Shown piece after piece: positions 1 to 9,080 of a stretch of 64,000 nt of DNA. Source of the stretch: PUPG01 sp031323845. Lineage in GTDB: Bacteria > Bacteroidota > Bacteroidia > Bacteroidales > UBA7960. The notes under the pieces are model-generated. The model ran no database searches. It was not told the DNA's origin and saw only the letters and a program-made list of their open reading frames with translations. Numbering within the stretch: the first letter of the stretch is position 1; each line of letters starts with the position of its first letter. The stretch lies in the NCBI GenBank assembly GCA_031323845.1, contig JAVIYP010000006.1:1-64000 (forward strand), in the 5' to 3' direction. The position numbers and the translations under genes are program-made.

Positions 1-437
1 CCTCCGGGAGTGTTCAGTTCCGCAAGCGTCAGGTTAAACTCATCATCTACGAGAACCAAAGCCGGCCCCATGCCGGTATCACCAGCAAAAGTTGGTGCAA
101 TTGGGGATTCCCCAGGTTTGAGTTGCAGGTTTTCCAGTCCAAGCTGCGCAATGTTAAAACTTTTTGCCGTTTCGGGCACCATGGCAGCCGTTATGGTAAA
201 GGTGAGGTCAAAGCCCAGTGTACGGTGAACCTTGGCGGTATTATACCAACCTCCGTTAAGGTTCGCACCCATGCCGTTTCCAAGCGGTTCAAGATAGGCT
301 TGTATCAGTTTTTCACCATCCCCGACTCCCCCCTTTAAGAAGTTAACGAGCTCATTTTGGCCTTTGACCTGATAACTGGTAATGCACAGGATCATGCATA
401 CAAGCATCCCGGCGATTGAATAAGTCTTTTTCATCAT
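1..437 (-). CDS. Exported DUF6588-like protein (3' part outside window)
   Basis: The reading frame on the minus strand starts at the double ATG at 432-437 (Met-Met-Lys-Lys) and is still open at base 1, so only about 145 N-terminal residues are visible. It begins with a signal peptide ending near ITSYQVKGQ, followed by a mature start NELVNFLKGG. The stretches GNGMGANLNGGWYNTAKVH and LGFDLTFT match my memory of the Bacteroidota DUF6588 family, outer-membrane-barrel-like proteins of unknown function. No neighbour explains its job. The family name is recalled and could not be checked; that it is an exported protein is well supported. Confidence 0.7.
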   Translation of the reverse strand, partial: MMKKTYSIAGMLVCMILCITSYQVKGQNELVNFLKGGVGDGEKLIQAYLEPLGNGMGANLNGGWYNTAKVHRTLGFDLTFTITAAMVPETAKSFNIAQLGLENLQLKPGESPIAPTFAGDTGMGPALVLVDDEFNLTLAELNTPG

Positions 438-642
438 CGTACAATTTAAATAAATTTAATTTGACAATAAACCGTTACATGGCAGAACCTGACAGATCTC
501 TCCCAGTGGTCGAAATGAACTTCCGGCTTCTTGCATCAACATCAGTATCCATACAATAATACAAATTTTTTCTGTAACTGTAACGTTTTACGCACATCGA
601 ACTGCAGGGTAAAAGCCTTAGTTTTTTTTATTTCCATAACAA

Positions 643-676
643 CAAAAAGGCCACCCGAAGCATGACTTCCCGGGTG
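643..676 (-). terminator. Minus-strand intrinsic-terminator-like hairpin
   Basis: CACCC and GAAG (652-660) pair with CTTC and GGGTG (666-676) around the 5-base loop CATGA, with a 2-base bulge. Read on the minus strand the stem is followed by CCTTTTTG. No annotated minus-strand gene lies directly upstream of it, so the transcript it would end is unknown. Confidence 0.45.
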
Positions 677-855
677 ATCTCTTTATCCGTAAGGACGGGG
701 GTTGTACTGTAATTCACAGGAGGTTAAAAGCCAGTACCGTTTTGCTTACCAGAGGGGTTATCATTAGAATACGCAACATGCTCCGCTCATAGTGCCCGCA
801 TTCAGATGACACCGCCTGTGAATGAGTGGTTTTTTTAAGAATCATGATTAAAAAT

Positions 856-887
856 CTTGTTTTTTAGAAAAAAAATGCCGTACTTTG
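856..887 (+). promoter_or_regulatory. Putative Bacteroidota promoter of rpmB
   Basis: CTTG (856-859) followed after 21 bases by TACTTTG (881-887) approximates the Bacteroidota housekeeping promoter (TTTG, about 19 bases, TAnnTTTG). The rpmB start lies about 50 bases downstream. Confidence 0.45.
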
Positions 888-938
888 CACTCCTTTTTAA
901 AAGAACACCCATAATTTGCACTATAAATATATTTGACC

Positions 939-1175
939 ATGTCACGTATCTGCCAAATAACAGGGAAAAGGCCCATAACAGGTCATCATGTTTCGCATTC
1001 AAACATTAAAACCAACAGGTGGTTTTACCCTAACATACAAACGAAAAGATTTTTCATTCCCGAGGAGAACCGCTGGATAACCCTTAAGGTATCGGCTGCG
1101 GGAATACGACACATCAACAAAAAAGGAATTTACGCCTGTCTGAAAGAGGCTAAGGAAAAAGGTTTCATAAAATAG
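939..1175 (+). CDS. rpmB: 50S ribosomal protein L28
   Basis: A 78-residue basic protein starting MSRICQITGKRP, the diagnostic N-terminus of bL28, and containing the usual NRWFYPN and FFIPEE segments. It binds 23S rRNA in the large subunit. The ATG at 939 is preferred over an in-frame TTG two codons upstream because it gives the canonical N-terminus and length. It stands alone here, without the common rpmG partner directly downstream, and is closed by a strong terminator. Confidence 0.97.
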   Translation: MSRICQITGKRPITGHHVSHSNIKTNRWFYPNIQTKRFFIPEENRWITLKVSAAGIRHINKKGIYACLKEAKEKGFIK

Positions 1176-1198
1176 GTTTATTTGGTTAATAATGAAAA

Positions 1199-1230
1199 AG
1201 CTGTTACAAGTCGCTGTAACAGCTTTTTTT
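1199..1230 (+). terminator. Intrinsic terminator of rpmB
   Basis: A 10-bp stem AGCTGTTACA / TGTAACAGCT (1199-1208 with 1215-1224) closes a 6-base loop and runs into TTTTTT. Confidence 0.9.
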
Positions 1231-1368
1231 GTATAAAGTGTGCACCGACATGCTGCAGGCATGCCTCAGCTGTTAAACTATTATAAGAATTTGGCCAAGT
1301 TCCGCATATTTTTCAGAGTCATCGTTATTCTTCTTATTTTTACACATTAAACTATTGGGAACCCTGTT

Positions 1369-2013
1369 GTGCTGAGACTATTAACCATAATTATTTTCAT
1401 TATTGCGGCCGCTGTTTTGTGGGGTTTCAGCGACAAGACGCAGCCTGCGCAACGGCGCGTGATCCAGTTTTCGGGCCTGGTTCTTACAGGCGACAGCCTG
1501 AAGCCGCTGCCATACAGCACCATTTGGGTTAAGGGAACCCGCCGCGGAACGACCACCGACTATTATGGATTTTTCTCACTCCCCGTATATGAAAGTGACA
1601 CCTTGCGGTTTACTTCTGTCGGTTACAAGGAGGCCTACTATACAGTTCCCGACACCTTGTCGCGAAACCGATATTCTGCGGTCCAGATGATGACCCGTGA
1701 CACCATTCACCTGGCTGAAACCGTGATCTATCCCTGGCCTACCCGCGACCAGTTCCGGCATGCTTTTATTCACACCGACATTCCCTCTGACGATTATGAC
1801 AGAGCCATGCGTAACCTGGCACAGGCTGAGATGCGTGAACGCTTTGAGAAAATGCCCATGGACGGCAGCATGAATTTCCGTCACTATATGCAACAACATT
1901 CCGACAGGCTCTACTATGCGGGTCAGGCGCCGCCAATTCGGCTTTTTGACCCATTTGCCTGGGCCGAGTTTTTTAAGGCATGGCGTGAGGGAAGATTCAG
2001 GCGAAGCAACTGA
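1369..2013 (+). CDS. Membrane-anchored or exported carboxypeptidase-regulatory-domain protein
   Basis: This is a 214-residue protein with an N-terminal hydrophobic segment (about residues 3-20) that may be a signal peptide or anchor. Residues about 34-110 form a carboxypeptidase-D regulatory-like (CarboxypepD_reg_2) domain: GLVLTGDSLKPLPYSTIWV, the GTTTDYYGFF turn and SVGYKEAYY are typical of the Ig-like fold seen at the N-terminus of TonB receptors. The C-terminal 100 residues are charged and rich in Arg and Met, with no recognised domain. GTG is taken as start because an in-frame stop lies seven codons upstream. It precedes a TonB receptor on the same strand, but 148 bases separate them. 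Function unknown. Confidence 0.75.
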   Translation: MLRLLTIIIFIIAAAVLWGFSDKTQPAQRRVIQFSGLVLTGDSLKPLPYSTIWVKGTRRGTTTDYYGFFSLPVYESDTLRFTSVGYKEAYYTVPDTLSRNRYSAVQMMTRDTIHLAETVIYPWPTRDQFRHAFIHTDIPSDDYDRAMRNLAQAEMRERFEKMPMDGSMNFRHYMQQHSDRLYYAGQAPPIRLFDPFAWAEFFKAWREGRFRRSN

Positions 2014-2161
2014 GCTTGTTTTTTCTGCTTCCAGACAATATTTTGTTGATGCTGTGGTTATATGTAATGGCAGCAGCAGGCCTTATATGTAAGGCATGAA
2101 GCGCGGCAGGCAGTTTGTTCCGGCTGCAGGGATCTGCGCCCAATCCTAAAAACGACCATCA

Positions 2162-4615
2162 GTGTTTAGAAAGAGCATCCTGATCATCATATTCTCCGTT
2201 TTGACCTTTCAGCCTGTCGTGGCTCAACAGGCCTGGCAAGCCTGGATCGAAGGGCATCTGAAAACTGCTGAGGGGGAACCGCTGCAGTTTGTGAATATCG
2301 CGATCGAAGGCACCTCCATTGGCACGACCACCGACATCAACGGTTATTTCACGCTCAGCGTACCTGTAAACGAGGTATTCCGCCTGCGTGTGTCGCACCT
2401 GGGATTTCTGCCCCGCAGCATCCCGCTTGTGCTGGTGGCCAACGAAAGACGTTACATGGAAATTACCCTGGAAGCTTCTCCCACACAGTTGCCCGATATC
2501 GAGGTAACCGGCCGGCAGATCCTCAGCACGGACATCACCCGCCTCGATCCCAGGCATACGGCCACACTTCCCGGGCCGACAGCCGGGGTGGAAGGCCTGA
2601 TTCACACACTCCCCGGCGTTTCTACAACCACCGAGCTTTCATCACAGTATTCCGTGAGAGGCGGGAACTTCGATGAAAACCTCGTGTACGTAAATGGCAT
2701 CGAAATATACAGGCCTTTCCTGGTAAGGTCCGGGCAACAGGAAGGACTAAGTTTTCTTAACCCCAGCCTGGTAGCCTCCATTGAGTTTTCCTCGGGCGGA
2801 TTCAATGCCATGTATGGCGATAAGATGGCCTCTGTGCTGGACATCACCTATGCAACCCCTGAGAAATTTGCAGGCTCTTTCTCGCTGAGCCTGCTGGAAG
2901 GCTCAGTGCACGTGGAGGGTATTTCCGGTGACAACAAATTATCCTACCTGGTAGGTGCGCGCTACAAATCGAACCAATACCTCCTCGGCACCCTTGACAC
3001 CCAGGGCGATTACAAACCGTCGTTCTCCGACCTGCAAGGACTTGTAAACTATCGTTTTTCAGACGAATGGCAATTGAGTTTCCTGGGAAATTACAACGAT
3101 AACCGCTATCAGTTCATTCCGGATGTGCAACGCACCCGTTTCGGAACCATTACGGAGGTCCGTGAATTCACCGTGTTTTTTGACGGACAGGAAGTCAACC
3201 GTTTCACTACTGCCATGGGTGCCCTGTCGCTGCAGTACGATCCCGGAAGCGACTTTTCCATGCAGCTTATTACCAGCATCTTTCAGTCAGACGAGCGTGA
3301 AAACTTTGATATCCTGGGACAATACTGGTTGCAACGGGTTGAAACCGATATGGGGCAGGATGATTTCGGGCAGCCCACAGGAGAGCCGCTCGGCGTGGGC
3401 ACTTTCCTGAACCATGCCCGTAATTACCTGAACGCGATCGTCTGGAATGCAGAGCTTAAAGGGCACCACACCAGCAACGGGAATCAGTTGAAGTGGGGGG
3501 TAAAGTTCCAGCACGAAGACATATTTGACAGACTGAGCGAATGGAGCCTTATAGACTCCGCCGGATACAGCCTGCCACGCCAGCCCGATCACCTGTTGCT
3601 GCTTCAGGACACTCTCAATACCCGGATCGGCATTCAGTCAAACAGGGTGTCTGCCTATATCCAAAACACCTGGGAGTTCCTCAGACCGCACGGTCGCTTT
3701 GCCCTCACCGCAGGAGTCCGGAGCAACTACTGGAACTTCAACAACCAACTGATCTTCAGTCCAAGAAGCACACTGTTGTACAAGCCGGAATGGATGGAAC
3801 GCTGGACTTTCAGGGCCTCTGCCGGATTTTACCATCAACCGCCCTTTTACAGGGAGTTGCGAAATTTGCAGGGGGAGCTGAACGAGAATATAAAAGCCCA
3901 GGAGTCCATCCACCTCGTGCTGGGGTCGAGCTTTAATTTCACAGCATGGAACCGGCCTTTTCAATACACTACGGAATTGTACTACAAAATATTGAACAAT
4001 CTCATCCCCTATGAAATCGAAAACCTGCGTATCCGTTATTATGCCGACAATATTTCGAAAGGATATGCCGCAGGCCTCGACATGAAGATCCATGGTGAGT
4101 TTGTTCCCGGCATTGATTCCTGGGCCAGTCTGTCGCTGATGCAGACACGCGAAAAAATTGAAGACACTTTTCTCACTGGGCCTGATGGCACGTTAATTCC
4201 CGCCGGCTATATCCCGAGGCCTACGGACCAGCGCTTCAATTTCAGCATCTTTTTCCAGGACTTCCTCCCCCGAAATCCCTCCTATCAGGTTCACCTGGGC
4301 CTTTTTTACGGTTCAGGCCTTCCCTTTTGGGCACCAACCCGCGACAGGAGAAGAGACACCGGCCGCATGCCGCCATACCAGAGAGTGGATATCGGTTTTT
4401 CCGCACAACTTATCGGGGCCCATACTACACTCCCCGACAGCAATCCGTTCAGGCATTTTGAATCCCTGTGGATCACAGCAGAGGTTTTCAATCTGCTGGA
4501 GATCAGTAACACCATTTCTTATTACTGGATTAAAGATGTTGAAAATCAACTCTTTGCCATCCCAAACTACCTGACATCCCGCCTGATCAACCTCAAGCTC
4601 ATTGCCCGTTTTTAA
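2162..4615 (+). CDS. TonB-dependent outer-membrane receptor with N-terminal carboxypeptidase-like domain
   Basis: An 817-residue outer-membrane transporter. A signal peptide ends around VVAQQ. A carboxypeptidase-regulatory-like domain (about 27-110, with GTTTDINGYF and VSHLGF) precedes a plug domain (about 115-225, with QYSVRGGNFDENLVYVNGI and GGFNAMYGD). The rest is a 22-strand type barrel ending in a terminal Phe (LKLIARF). It takes up an unidentified substrate with energy from TonB-ExbBD. No SusD partner follows, so it is a stand-alone receptor rather than a glycan SusCD pair. The start is GTG at 2162, which gives a clean signal peptide. Confidence 0.9.
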   Translation: MFRKSILIIIFSVLTFQPVVAQQAWQAWIEGHLKTAEGEPLQFVNIAIEGTSIGTTTDINGYFTLSVPVNEVFRLRVSHLGFLPRSIPLVLVANERRYMEITLEASPTQLPDIEVTGRQILSTDITRLDPRHTATLPGPTAGVEGLIHTLPGVSTTTELSSQYSVRGGNFDENLVYVNGIEIYRPFLVRSGQQEGLSFLNPSLVASIEFSSGGFNAMYGDKMASVLDITYATPEKFAGSFSLSLLEGSVHVEGISGDNKLSYLVGARYKSNQYLLGTLDTQGDYKPSFSDLQGLVNYRFSDEWQLSFLGNYNDNRYQFIPDVQRTRFGTITEVREFTVFFDGQEVNRFTTAMGALSLQYDPGSDFSMQLITSIFQSDERENFDILGQYWLQRVETDMGQDDFGQPTGEPLGVGTFLNHARNYLNAIVWNAELKGHHTSNGNQLKWGVKFQHEDIFDRLSEWSLIDSAGYSLPRQPDHLLLLQDTLNTRIGIQSNRVSAYIQNTWEFLRPHGRFALTAGVRSNYWNFNNQLIFSPRSTLLYKPEWMERWTFRASAGFYHQPPFYRELRNLQGELNENIKAQESIHLVLGSSFNFTAWNRPFQYTTELYYKILNNLIPYEIENLRIRYYADNISKGYAAGLDMKIHGEFVPGIDSWASLSLMQTREKIEDTFLTGPDGTLIPAGYIPRPTDQRFNFSIFFQDFLPRNPSYQVHLGLFYGSGLPFWAPTRDRRRDTGRMPPYQRVDIGFSAQLIGAHTTLPDSNPFRHFESLWITAEVFNLLEISNTISYYWIKDVENQLFAIPNYLTSRLINLKLIARF

Positions 4616-4776
4616 GCAGGCGTCTGACTTTTTGTCATTTTACTGCCAACAACCCCCGGTGAGGCCGGAAAACTTGTGTCATATTTTCAAAAAACAAGAA
4701 AATACCGGCTATGGCATAATCATTGAAGACTCAAAACAGATTCCTGAAGTTGAACTATAAACAAAATAATAAAGCA

Positions 4777-6687
4777 ATGGGTAAGATTATTGGCATAGAC
4801 TTAGGTACGACCAATTCATGTGTAGCGGTAATGGAGGGTAATGAACCTGTGGTGATCCCCAACAGTGAGGGGCGCCGCACCACTCCGTCTATCGTTGCCT
4901 TTACGGAGAACGGTGAGCGGAAGATTGGTGATCCGGCGAAACGTCAGGCCATCATTAATCCGGAAAGAACCATATATTCCATAAAGCGCTGGATGGGTGA
5001 AACCTATGAGTCGGCTGCAAAAGAACGCGAACGCGTAACCTACAAAGTAGAGAAAGGGGAAAACAACACGCCCCGTGTCAAAATAGACGACCGCAATTAT
5101 ACTCCACAGGAAATTTCAGCCATGGTGCTTCAGAAGATGAAGAAAACCGCAGAAGATTATCTTGGTCAGGAAGTAACAGAGGCGGTCATCACGGTGCCTG
5201 CATATTTTAATGATTCACAGCGTCAGGCCACCAAGGAAGCCGGAGAGATTGCCGGGCTCAAGGTACGCCGTATTATCAATGAGCCGACGGCGGCGTCACT
5301 GGCGTATGGCCTTGACAAGAAAGACAGGGAAATGCGTATTGCCGTGTTTGACCTTGGAGGCGGCACCTTTGATATTTCTATCCTGGAGCTGGGTGACGGT
5401 GTGTTTGAGGTAAAGTCAACCAACGGCGATACTCATTTGGGTGGTGACGATTTTGATGATGTGATCATCAACTGGCTGGCAGATGAGTTCAAAAAAGACG
5501 AGGGCATTGACCTGCGCAAAGACCCCATGGCATTGCAGCGTCTGAAAGAAGCGGCAGAAAAAGCCAAGATTGAACTTTCCAGTGTTACATCCACTGAGAT
5601 CAACCTGCCATACATCATGCCGGTTGACGGCATTCCAAAACACCTGGTCAGGACGCTGACCCGAAGTCAGTTCGAAAAACTGACAGACAAACTGATACAG
5701 GCCACCCTTGAGCCTTGCAAAATAGCTTTGAAAGAAGCAAAATTGCAACCTTCCGATATTGATGAGGTTATCCTCGTAGGAGGGTCCACCAGAATTCCGG
5801 CCATTCAGGAGCTGGTGGAAAAGTTCTTCGGCAAGAAGCCGTCAAAAGGGGTAAACCCTGATGAGGTGGTTGCCATTGGGGCTGCCATCCAGGGAGGTGT
5901 ACTCACCGGAGAGATCAAAGACGTATTGCTCCTTGATGTTACTCCTTTGTCGCTGGGTATAGAAACACTCGGCGGCGTGATGACGAAGCTCATAGAAGCC
6001 AACACTACTATTCCTACCAAAAAGAACGAGACCTTCTCTACAGCAGCCGATAATCAGACATCCGTTGAGATACATATTCTCCAGGGTGAAAGGCCCATGG
6101 CCAGGGATAACCGTACCATCGGACGTTTTCACCTGGACGGAATCCCCCCGGCGCCCAGGGGCATACCACAAATTGAAGTCACTTTTGACATCGACGCCAA
6201 CGGCATACTGAACGTTTCAGCCAAGGACAAGGCTTCCGGCAAATCCCAGAACATCCGCATTGAAGCATCTTCCGGACTGAGCGAAGAGGAGATCAAGCGC
6301 ATGAAAGCTGAGGCCGAGGCCAACGCTGAAAGTGACAAGAAACTGAAAGAAGAAATCGACAAGCTTAATGCCGCCGACAGTTTGATCTTCCAGACTGAGA
6401 AGCAAATGAAAGAGTTTGGCGACAAACTTCCGGCCGACAAGAAGGAACCGATTGAAAAAGCCCTTGAATCCTTAAAGGAAGCCCATAAGAACAAGGACCT
6501 TGCGGCCATCGATACCGCAATGGGCACCCTGAATGCTGCCTGGCAGGCCGCCAGTACAGAAATGTATCAGAACACACAACAGCAGGCCGGTCAGCAGGAC
6601 CAAGGGCAGCCCGGGCATGAGCAGAAAGATGAAAAGAAAGACGACGATAACGATGTAACCGATGTTGACTATGAGGAAGTAAAATAA
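4777..6687 (+). CDS. dnaK: Molecular chaperone DnaK (Hsp70)
   Basis: A 636-residue Hsp70. The ATPase domain opens with IIGIDLGTTNSC and carries AVFDLGGGTFD and VGGSTRIPAIQE. The substrate-binding domain begins around DVTPLSLGIETLGG, and the C-terminal tail is Gln/Asp/Glu-rich and ends DVDYEEVK. The open frame extends 18 codons upstream, but the ATG at 4777 gives the conserved N-terminus. DnaK folds and disaggregates proteins in the cytoplasm with DnaJ and GrpE, neither of which lies next to it. It is monocistronic and ends at a bidirectional terminator. Confidence 0.98.
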   Translation: MGKIIGIDLGTTNSCVAVMEGNEPVVIPNSEGRRTTPSIVAFTENGERKIGDPAKRQAIINPERTIYSIKRWMGETYESAAKERERVTYKVEKGENNTPRVKIDDRNYTPQEISAMVLQKMKKTAEDYLGQEVTEAVITVPAYFNDSQRQATKEAGEIAGLKVRRIINEPTAASLAYGLDKKDREMRIAVFDLGGGTFDISILELGDGVFEVKSTNGDTHLGGDDFDDVIINWLADEFKKDEGIDLRKDPMALQRLKEAAEKAKIELSSVTSTEINLPYIMPVDGIPKHLVRTLTRSQFEKLTDKLIQATLEPCKIALKEAKLQPSDIDEVILVGGSTRIPAIQELVEKFFGKKPSKGVNPDEVVAIGAAIQGGVLTGEIKDVLLLDVTPLSLGIETLGGVMTKLIEANTTIPTKKNETFSTAADNQTSVEIHILQGERPMARDNRTIGRFHLDGIPPAPRGIPQIEVTFDIDANGILNVSAKDKASGKSQNIRIEASSGLSEEEIKRMKAEAEANAESDKKLKEEIDKLNAADSLIFQTEKQMKEFGDKLPADKKEPIEKALESLKEAHKNKDLAAIDTAMGTLNAAWQAASTEMYQNTQQQAGQQDQGQPGHEQKDEKKDDDNDVTDVDYEEVK

Positions 6688-6710
6688 GGTTTCCTCCTGA
6701 ACAACCAATG

Positions 6711-6742
6711 AAAAAAGCCTGACTGCTGAGTCAGGCTTTTTT
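6711..6742. terminator. Bidirectional terminator between dnaK and tpx
   Basis: AAAAAAGCCTGACT and AGTCAGGCTTTTTT form a 14-bp perfect stem around GCTG. The A-run and T-run flank it on both sides, so it can stop the convergent dnaK and tpx transcripts. Confidence 0.92.
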
Positions 6743-6769
6743 CATGATCATCACAAAACAAATCTTATT

Positions 6770-7282
6770 TCAGATAAGCTTTTTAATAACAGCCAAAGCT
6801 TTTTCGTAATCGGGCTGATGAGCAACTTCCTTAACTACCTCTACATATTTTACAACATCGTCGGCATCAATGACAATCACTGCCCTTGCAAGCAGCCCCA
6901 GCTCCTCAATCAAAAGACCGTATTTAATTCCGAAGTCTTTATCCTTCTGGTCTGAAACGGTAATTATATTATCAATGCCCTCCACGGCACAAAAACGTTT
7001 AAGCGCAAAAGGCAGGTCGCACGATACAGTGATGAGCTGAACCGTTGCCAGGTCATCAGCCTCCTTGTTGAAACGACGGGTCTGCATAGCGCAAGTATCG
7101 GTATCTACACTGGGTACCGACGAAATGACACGCACCATGTTTTGGTACTTGCTCATGGTAAACGGTTGAAGATCCTGCGTCATAGCAGTGAAGTTCTTCA
7201 TCGCCTGGCCCGGCTTCACAAGCCTTCCCATAAGAGTAACGGGTTTGCCTCCAAACGTGACCAGATTTGTATTTCTTTTCAT
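6770..7282 (-). CDS. tpx: Thiol peroxidase Tpx (atypical 2-Cys peroxiredoxin)
   Basis: A 170-residue peroxiredoxin of the Tpx subfamily. The peroxidatic Cys64 sits in SVDTDTCAMQT and the resolving Cys98 in LKRFCAVEG, about 34 residues apart as in this subfamily. It reduces hydroperoxides with electrons from thioredoxin. The N-terminal segment VTFGGKPVTLMG is typical. It is convergent with dnaK, and both are stress proteins, but they share only a terminator. Confidence 0.96.
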   Translation of the reverse strand: MKRNTNLVTFGGKPVTLMGRLVKPGQAMKNFTAMTQDLQPFTMSKYQNMVRVISSVPSVDTDTCAMQTRRFNKEADDLATVQLITVSCDLPFALKRFCAVEGIDNIITVSDQKDKDFGIKYGLLIEELGLLARAVIVIDADDVVKYVEVVKEVAHQPDYEKALAVIKKLI

Positions 7283-7346
7283 AACTTTTTAGATGTTAAA
7301 GTTTTGGAGAATAACACCACAGCGGCTTAATTGTTTATCCTGGATC

Positions 7347-7886
7347 TTATTTTCTGTCGAAAAACGGGTTTTTTGACGTCGCACTCAGGGGTATGCCATA
7401 AATAATGGAGTACTCTTTTCCCAGGAGCTCCATTTTTCTTGCAGCTATGCCAATGGTGTACATAATGCGATTGTCGATGCGGTTATCCATGGCGACACTG
7501 ACTGCCGACCCTATTGCAATGCCCAGATCCCCGGTGTTGAATGCACAGGGGATGTCGCCTTCTTTTTCCCTTGAGGCACAGTCGGGAAAACCACACAAAC
7601 CACAGAGCTTTAATCCCAATGAGGCAATCTTTGTGCCAATGAGCACTACCACCTGGGCTGAGTTCAGCACGTTTGCTGCATCTCTGCGGAAGATATGGTT
7701 GTCTTCCTGCACGCCTATCTCGTTCATAACAGCGGCCAGTTCGCCAATATCATTGCCGGTAATTAAGGATACGGCAATGTTGTTTACTCCTCTTGCCTTG
7801 GGTGCTGTACGGGCTGCCAGAACCATTTTCCGGGCTACTTCAAGTACAGCATCCTGACGTAATTCATTTTCATTAATAATAGCCAT
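7347..7886 (-). CDS. DUF2148-type ferredoxin-like Fe-S protein
   Basis: A 179-residue protein from the ATG at 7884-7886; an upstream in-frame ATG at 7934 would run into the next gene and adds a non-conserved leader. Cys95, Cys98, Cys103 and Cys114 (CGLCGFPDC, then GDIPC) form a probable 4Fe-4S site. The flanking TAPKARG and AVSVAMDNRIDNR segments match the DUF2148 family as I recall it. The function of the family is not established. It lies 13 bases downstream of the DnaB-like gene on the same strand, so the two are probably co-transcribed. Confidence 0.85.
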   Translation of the reverse strand: MAIINENELRQDAVLEVARKMVLAARTAPKARGVNNIAVSLITGNDIGELAAVMNEIGVQEDNHIFRRDAANVLNSAQVVVLIGTKIASLGLKLCGLCGFPDCASREKEGDIPCAFNTGDLGIAIGSAVSVAMDNRIDNRIMYTIGIAARKMELLGKEYSIIYGIPLSATSKNPFFDRK

Positions 7887-7899
7887 AGAACTACAGTTA

Positions 7900-8793
7900 T
7901 TAAGGGTAATCTGCAAATTTTGCGATACTGTCAATGAAGTGCAGGGGAATCACGACTTCTTCTCCCTCTCCGGGTTTGTTATATACCCAAAGCTCCACAG
8001 CACTCTTGTTTCCGGGTCCGGGACTATGGAAGGTATCGTTCCGGTGCAGCAATAACAGAACATCTGAAATTTCACGCATGGATGCGGGCAAATGTATTGC
8101 GCCGTACCGTTCTTTCAGACCCGATCCGTTGGAGGAAATCCGGGCCTGTGAGAACAACACAACCGGCACATCCAGTTTTTGGGCAAGGGCACGGACGGAT
8201 TGCAGCACGAAAGCATAATCGGTTTCAACGGCATCGAGCATCCCCGGCTTGTTCAACAGTTCCAGGTAATCAATAATAATGATGTCAGCACTTTGCTGCT
8301 CTTTGAGCAGGGTAGCCTTTCTCAACAACTCATCCAGGCTCAGCCCCGGAGTGTCGTCTATGAAAATTTTCGCTTTGGCAATACTGCTTAACAGGGAATG
8401 CAACTGCGCCTTTCTGCTTTCCCTGAAACGACCTGACCTGAGTTTTTCAACAGACATTCCTGTTTCGCTCTCGATCAACCTTTGTGTCATCTTCATATCA
8501 GACCGTTCAGAGGAGAAAACAGCAACACTGAAATCATCCTTTATGGCCATATTTGCGGCCAGTGACAACAAAAAGGCGGTCTTTCCCATGCCGGGTCTGA
8601 CCGCAATTGTATACAAGTTGCCTTTTTGAAAACCACCGGTGTGCTTGTCCAGCTCCCTGAAACCACTCGGGACACTGCCCAGTCCGATACCGGTACCAAA
8701 ATTCTGATTGAGGGTTTGGTTTACCAGATCACGGATACTGGTAAACCCCAAACCCTCCGGCTGCTCTGTGACTTCTAATGTGTTATACTTCAT
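7900..8793 (-). CDS. DnaB-like RecA-fold ATPase lacking the helicase N-terminal domain
   Basis: 297 residues align with only the C-terminal ATPase half of replicative helicase DnaB. The Walker A is RPGMGKTAF (Gly68 to Thr72), the catalytic-type Glu is in FSSERS (Glu96), Walker B is IIIIDYLELL (Asp175), and PVVLFSQ matches the sensor strand. The 150-residue DnaB N-terminal collar is absent. The region matching the DnaB arginine-finger hairpin reads YNKPGEG, with Lys where the helicase has Arg. It is therefore unlikely to be the replicative helicase; a RadA/KaiC-like or regulatory ATPase is possible. Co-oriented with a Fe-S protein 13 bases downstream. Confidence 0.85.
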   Translation of the reverse strand: MKYNTLEVTEQPEGLGFTSIRDLVNQTLNQNFGTGIGLGSVPSGFRELDKHTGGFQKGNLYTIAVRPGMGKTAFLLSLAANMAIKDDFSVAVFSSERSDMKMTQRLIESETGMSVEKLRSGRFRESRKAQLHSLLSSIAKAKIFIDDTPGLSLDELLRKATLLKEQQSADIIIIDYLELLNKPGMLDAVETDYAFVLQSVRALAQKLDVPVVLFSQARISSNGSGLKERYGAIHLPASMREISDVLLLLHRNDTFHSPGPGNKSAVELWVYNKPGEGEEVVIPLHFIDSIAKFADYP

Positions 8794-8858
8794 GTTTTTA
8801 TATTTTTTGATTTACGTATAAAGTTGATTTAATGAATTTTCAATTATGCGCCTTTCTG

Positions 8859-8907
8859 CTCCAACTTCTAACCTCCAACATCCAACATCTGTCTTCCAGT
8901 CTCAAAC
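8859..8907. repeat. Heptanucleotide array 1 (seven 7-bp units)
   Basis: Seven consecutive heptamers in unbroken phase, mostly of the form NTCCAAC or NTCTAAC (CTCCAAC, TTCTAAC, CTCCAAC, ATCCAAC, ATCTGTC, TTCCAGT, CTCAAAC). No coding explanation. Confidence 0.8.
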
Positions 8908-9053
8908 TATTGTTGAATCGTTTATTGATTGAGGCCTTCCGGATTTTTGAGCTACCTCAATCATTCACTGGTTTATCAACATCTTCGATCTGTGCTAATC
9001 TTTATATATATGAAACGTCCATGTTGAAAATCCTGACCATTCGGGAACAGGTT

Positions 9054-9079
9054 TTTTGACACACAGGAGGATAATTATG
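9054..9079 (+). repeat. Direct repeat, copy 1
   Basis: A 26-base element (TTTTGACACACAGGAGGAT plus 7 bases) that recurs at 9212-9237 with one mismatch. Each copy directly precedes a heptamer array and follows a TGAAACGYCCATG block (9011-9023 and 9193-9205). The AGGAGG plus ATG looks like a ribosome site, but the frames that follow are very short. Confidence 0.8.
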
Positions 9080-9080
9080 G

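Larger units (their letters stand above)
438..938. other. Intergenic region, no convincing gene
   Basis: This 500-base gap separates the divergent DUF6588-like gene and rpmB. It holds the rpmB promoter (856-887) and a minus-strand terminator-like hairpin (643-676). A 21-codon minus-strand frame (779 to 714) begins MLRILM and lies upstream of that hairpin. The frame is too short to call a gene. Nothing resembling a tRNA or a known riboswitch was recognised. Confidence 0.5.

Noticed and set aside
999..1262. 87-codon minus-strand frame over rpmB
   Set aside because: It is the antisense shadow of rpmB and its terminator.
7900..8793. Replicative helicase dnaB
   Set aside because: The N-terminal collar domain is missing and the arginine-finger region differs, so it is not called dnaB.
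8832..9059. 75-codon plus-strand open frame in the 8.8-9.6 kb gap
   Set aside because: It translates heptamer repeat DNA and shows no protein-like composition.
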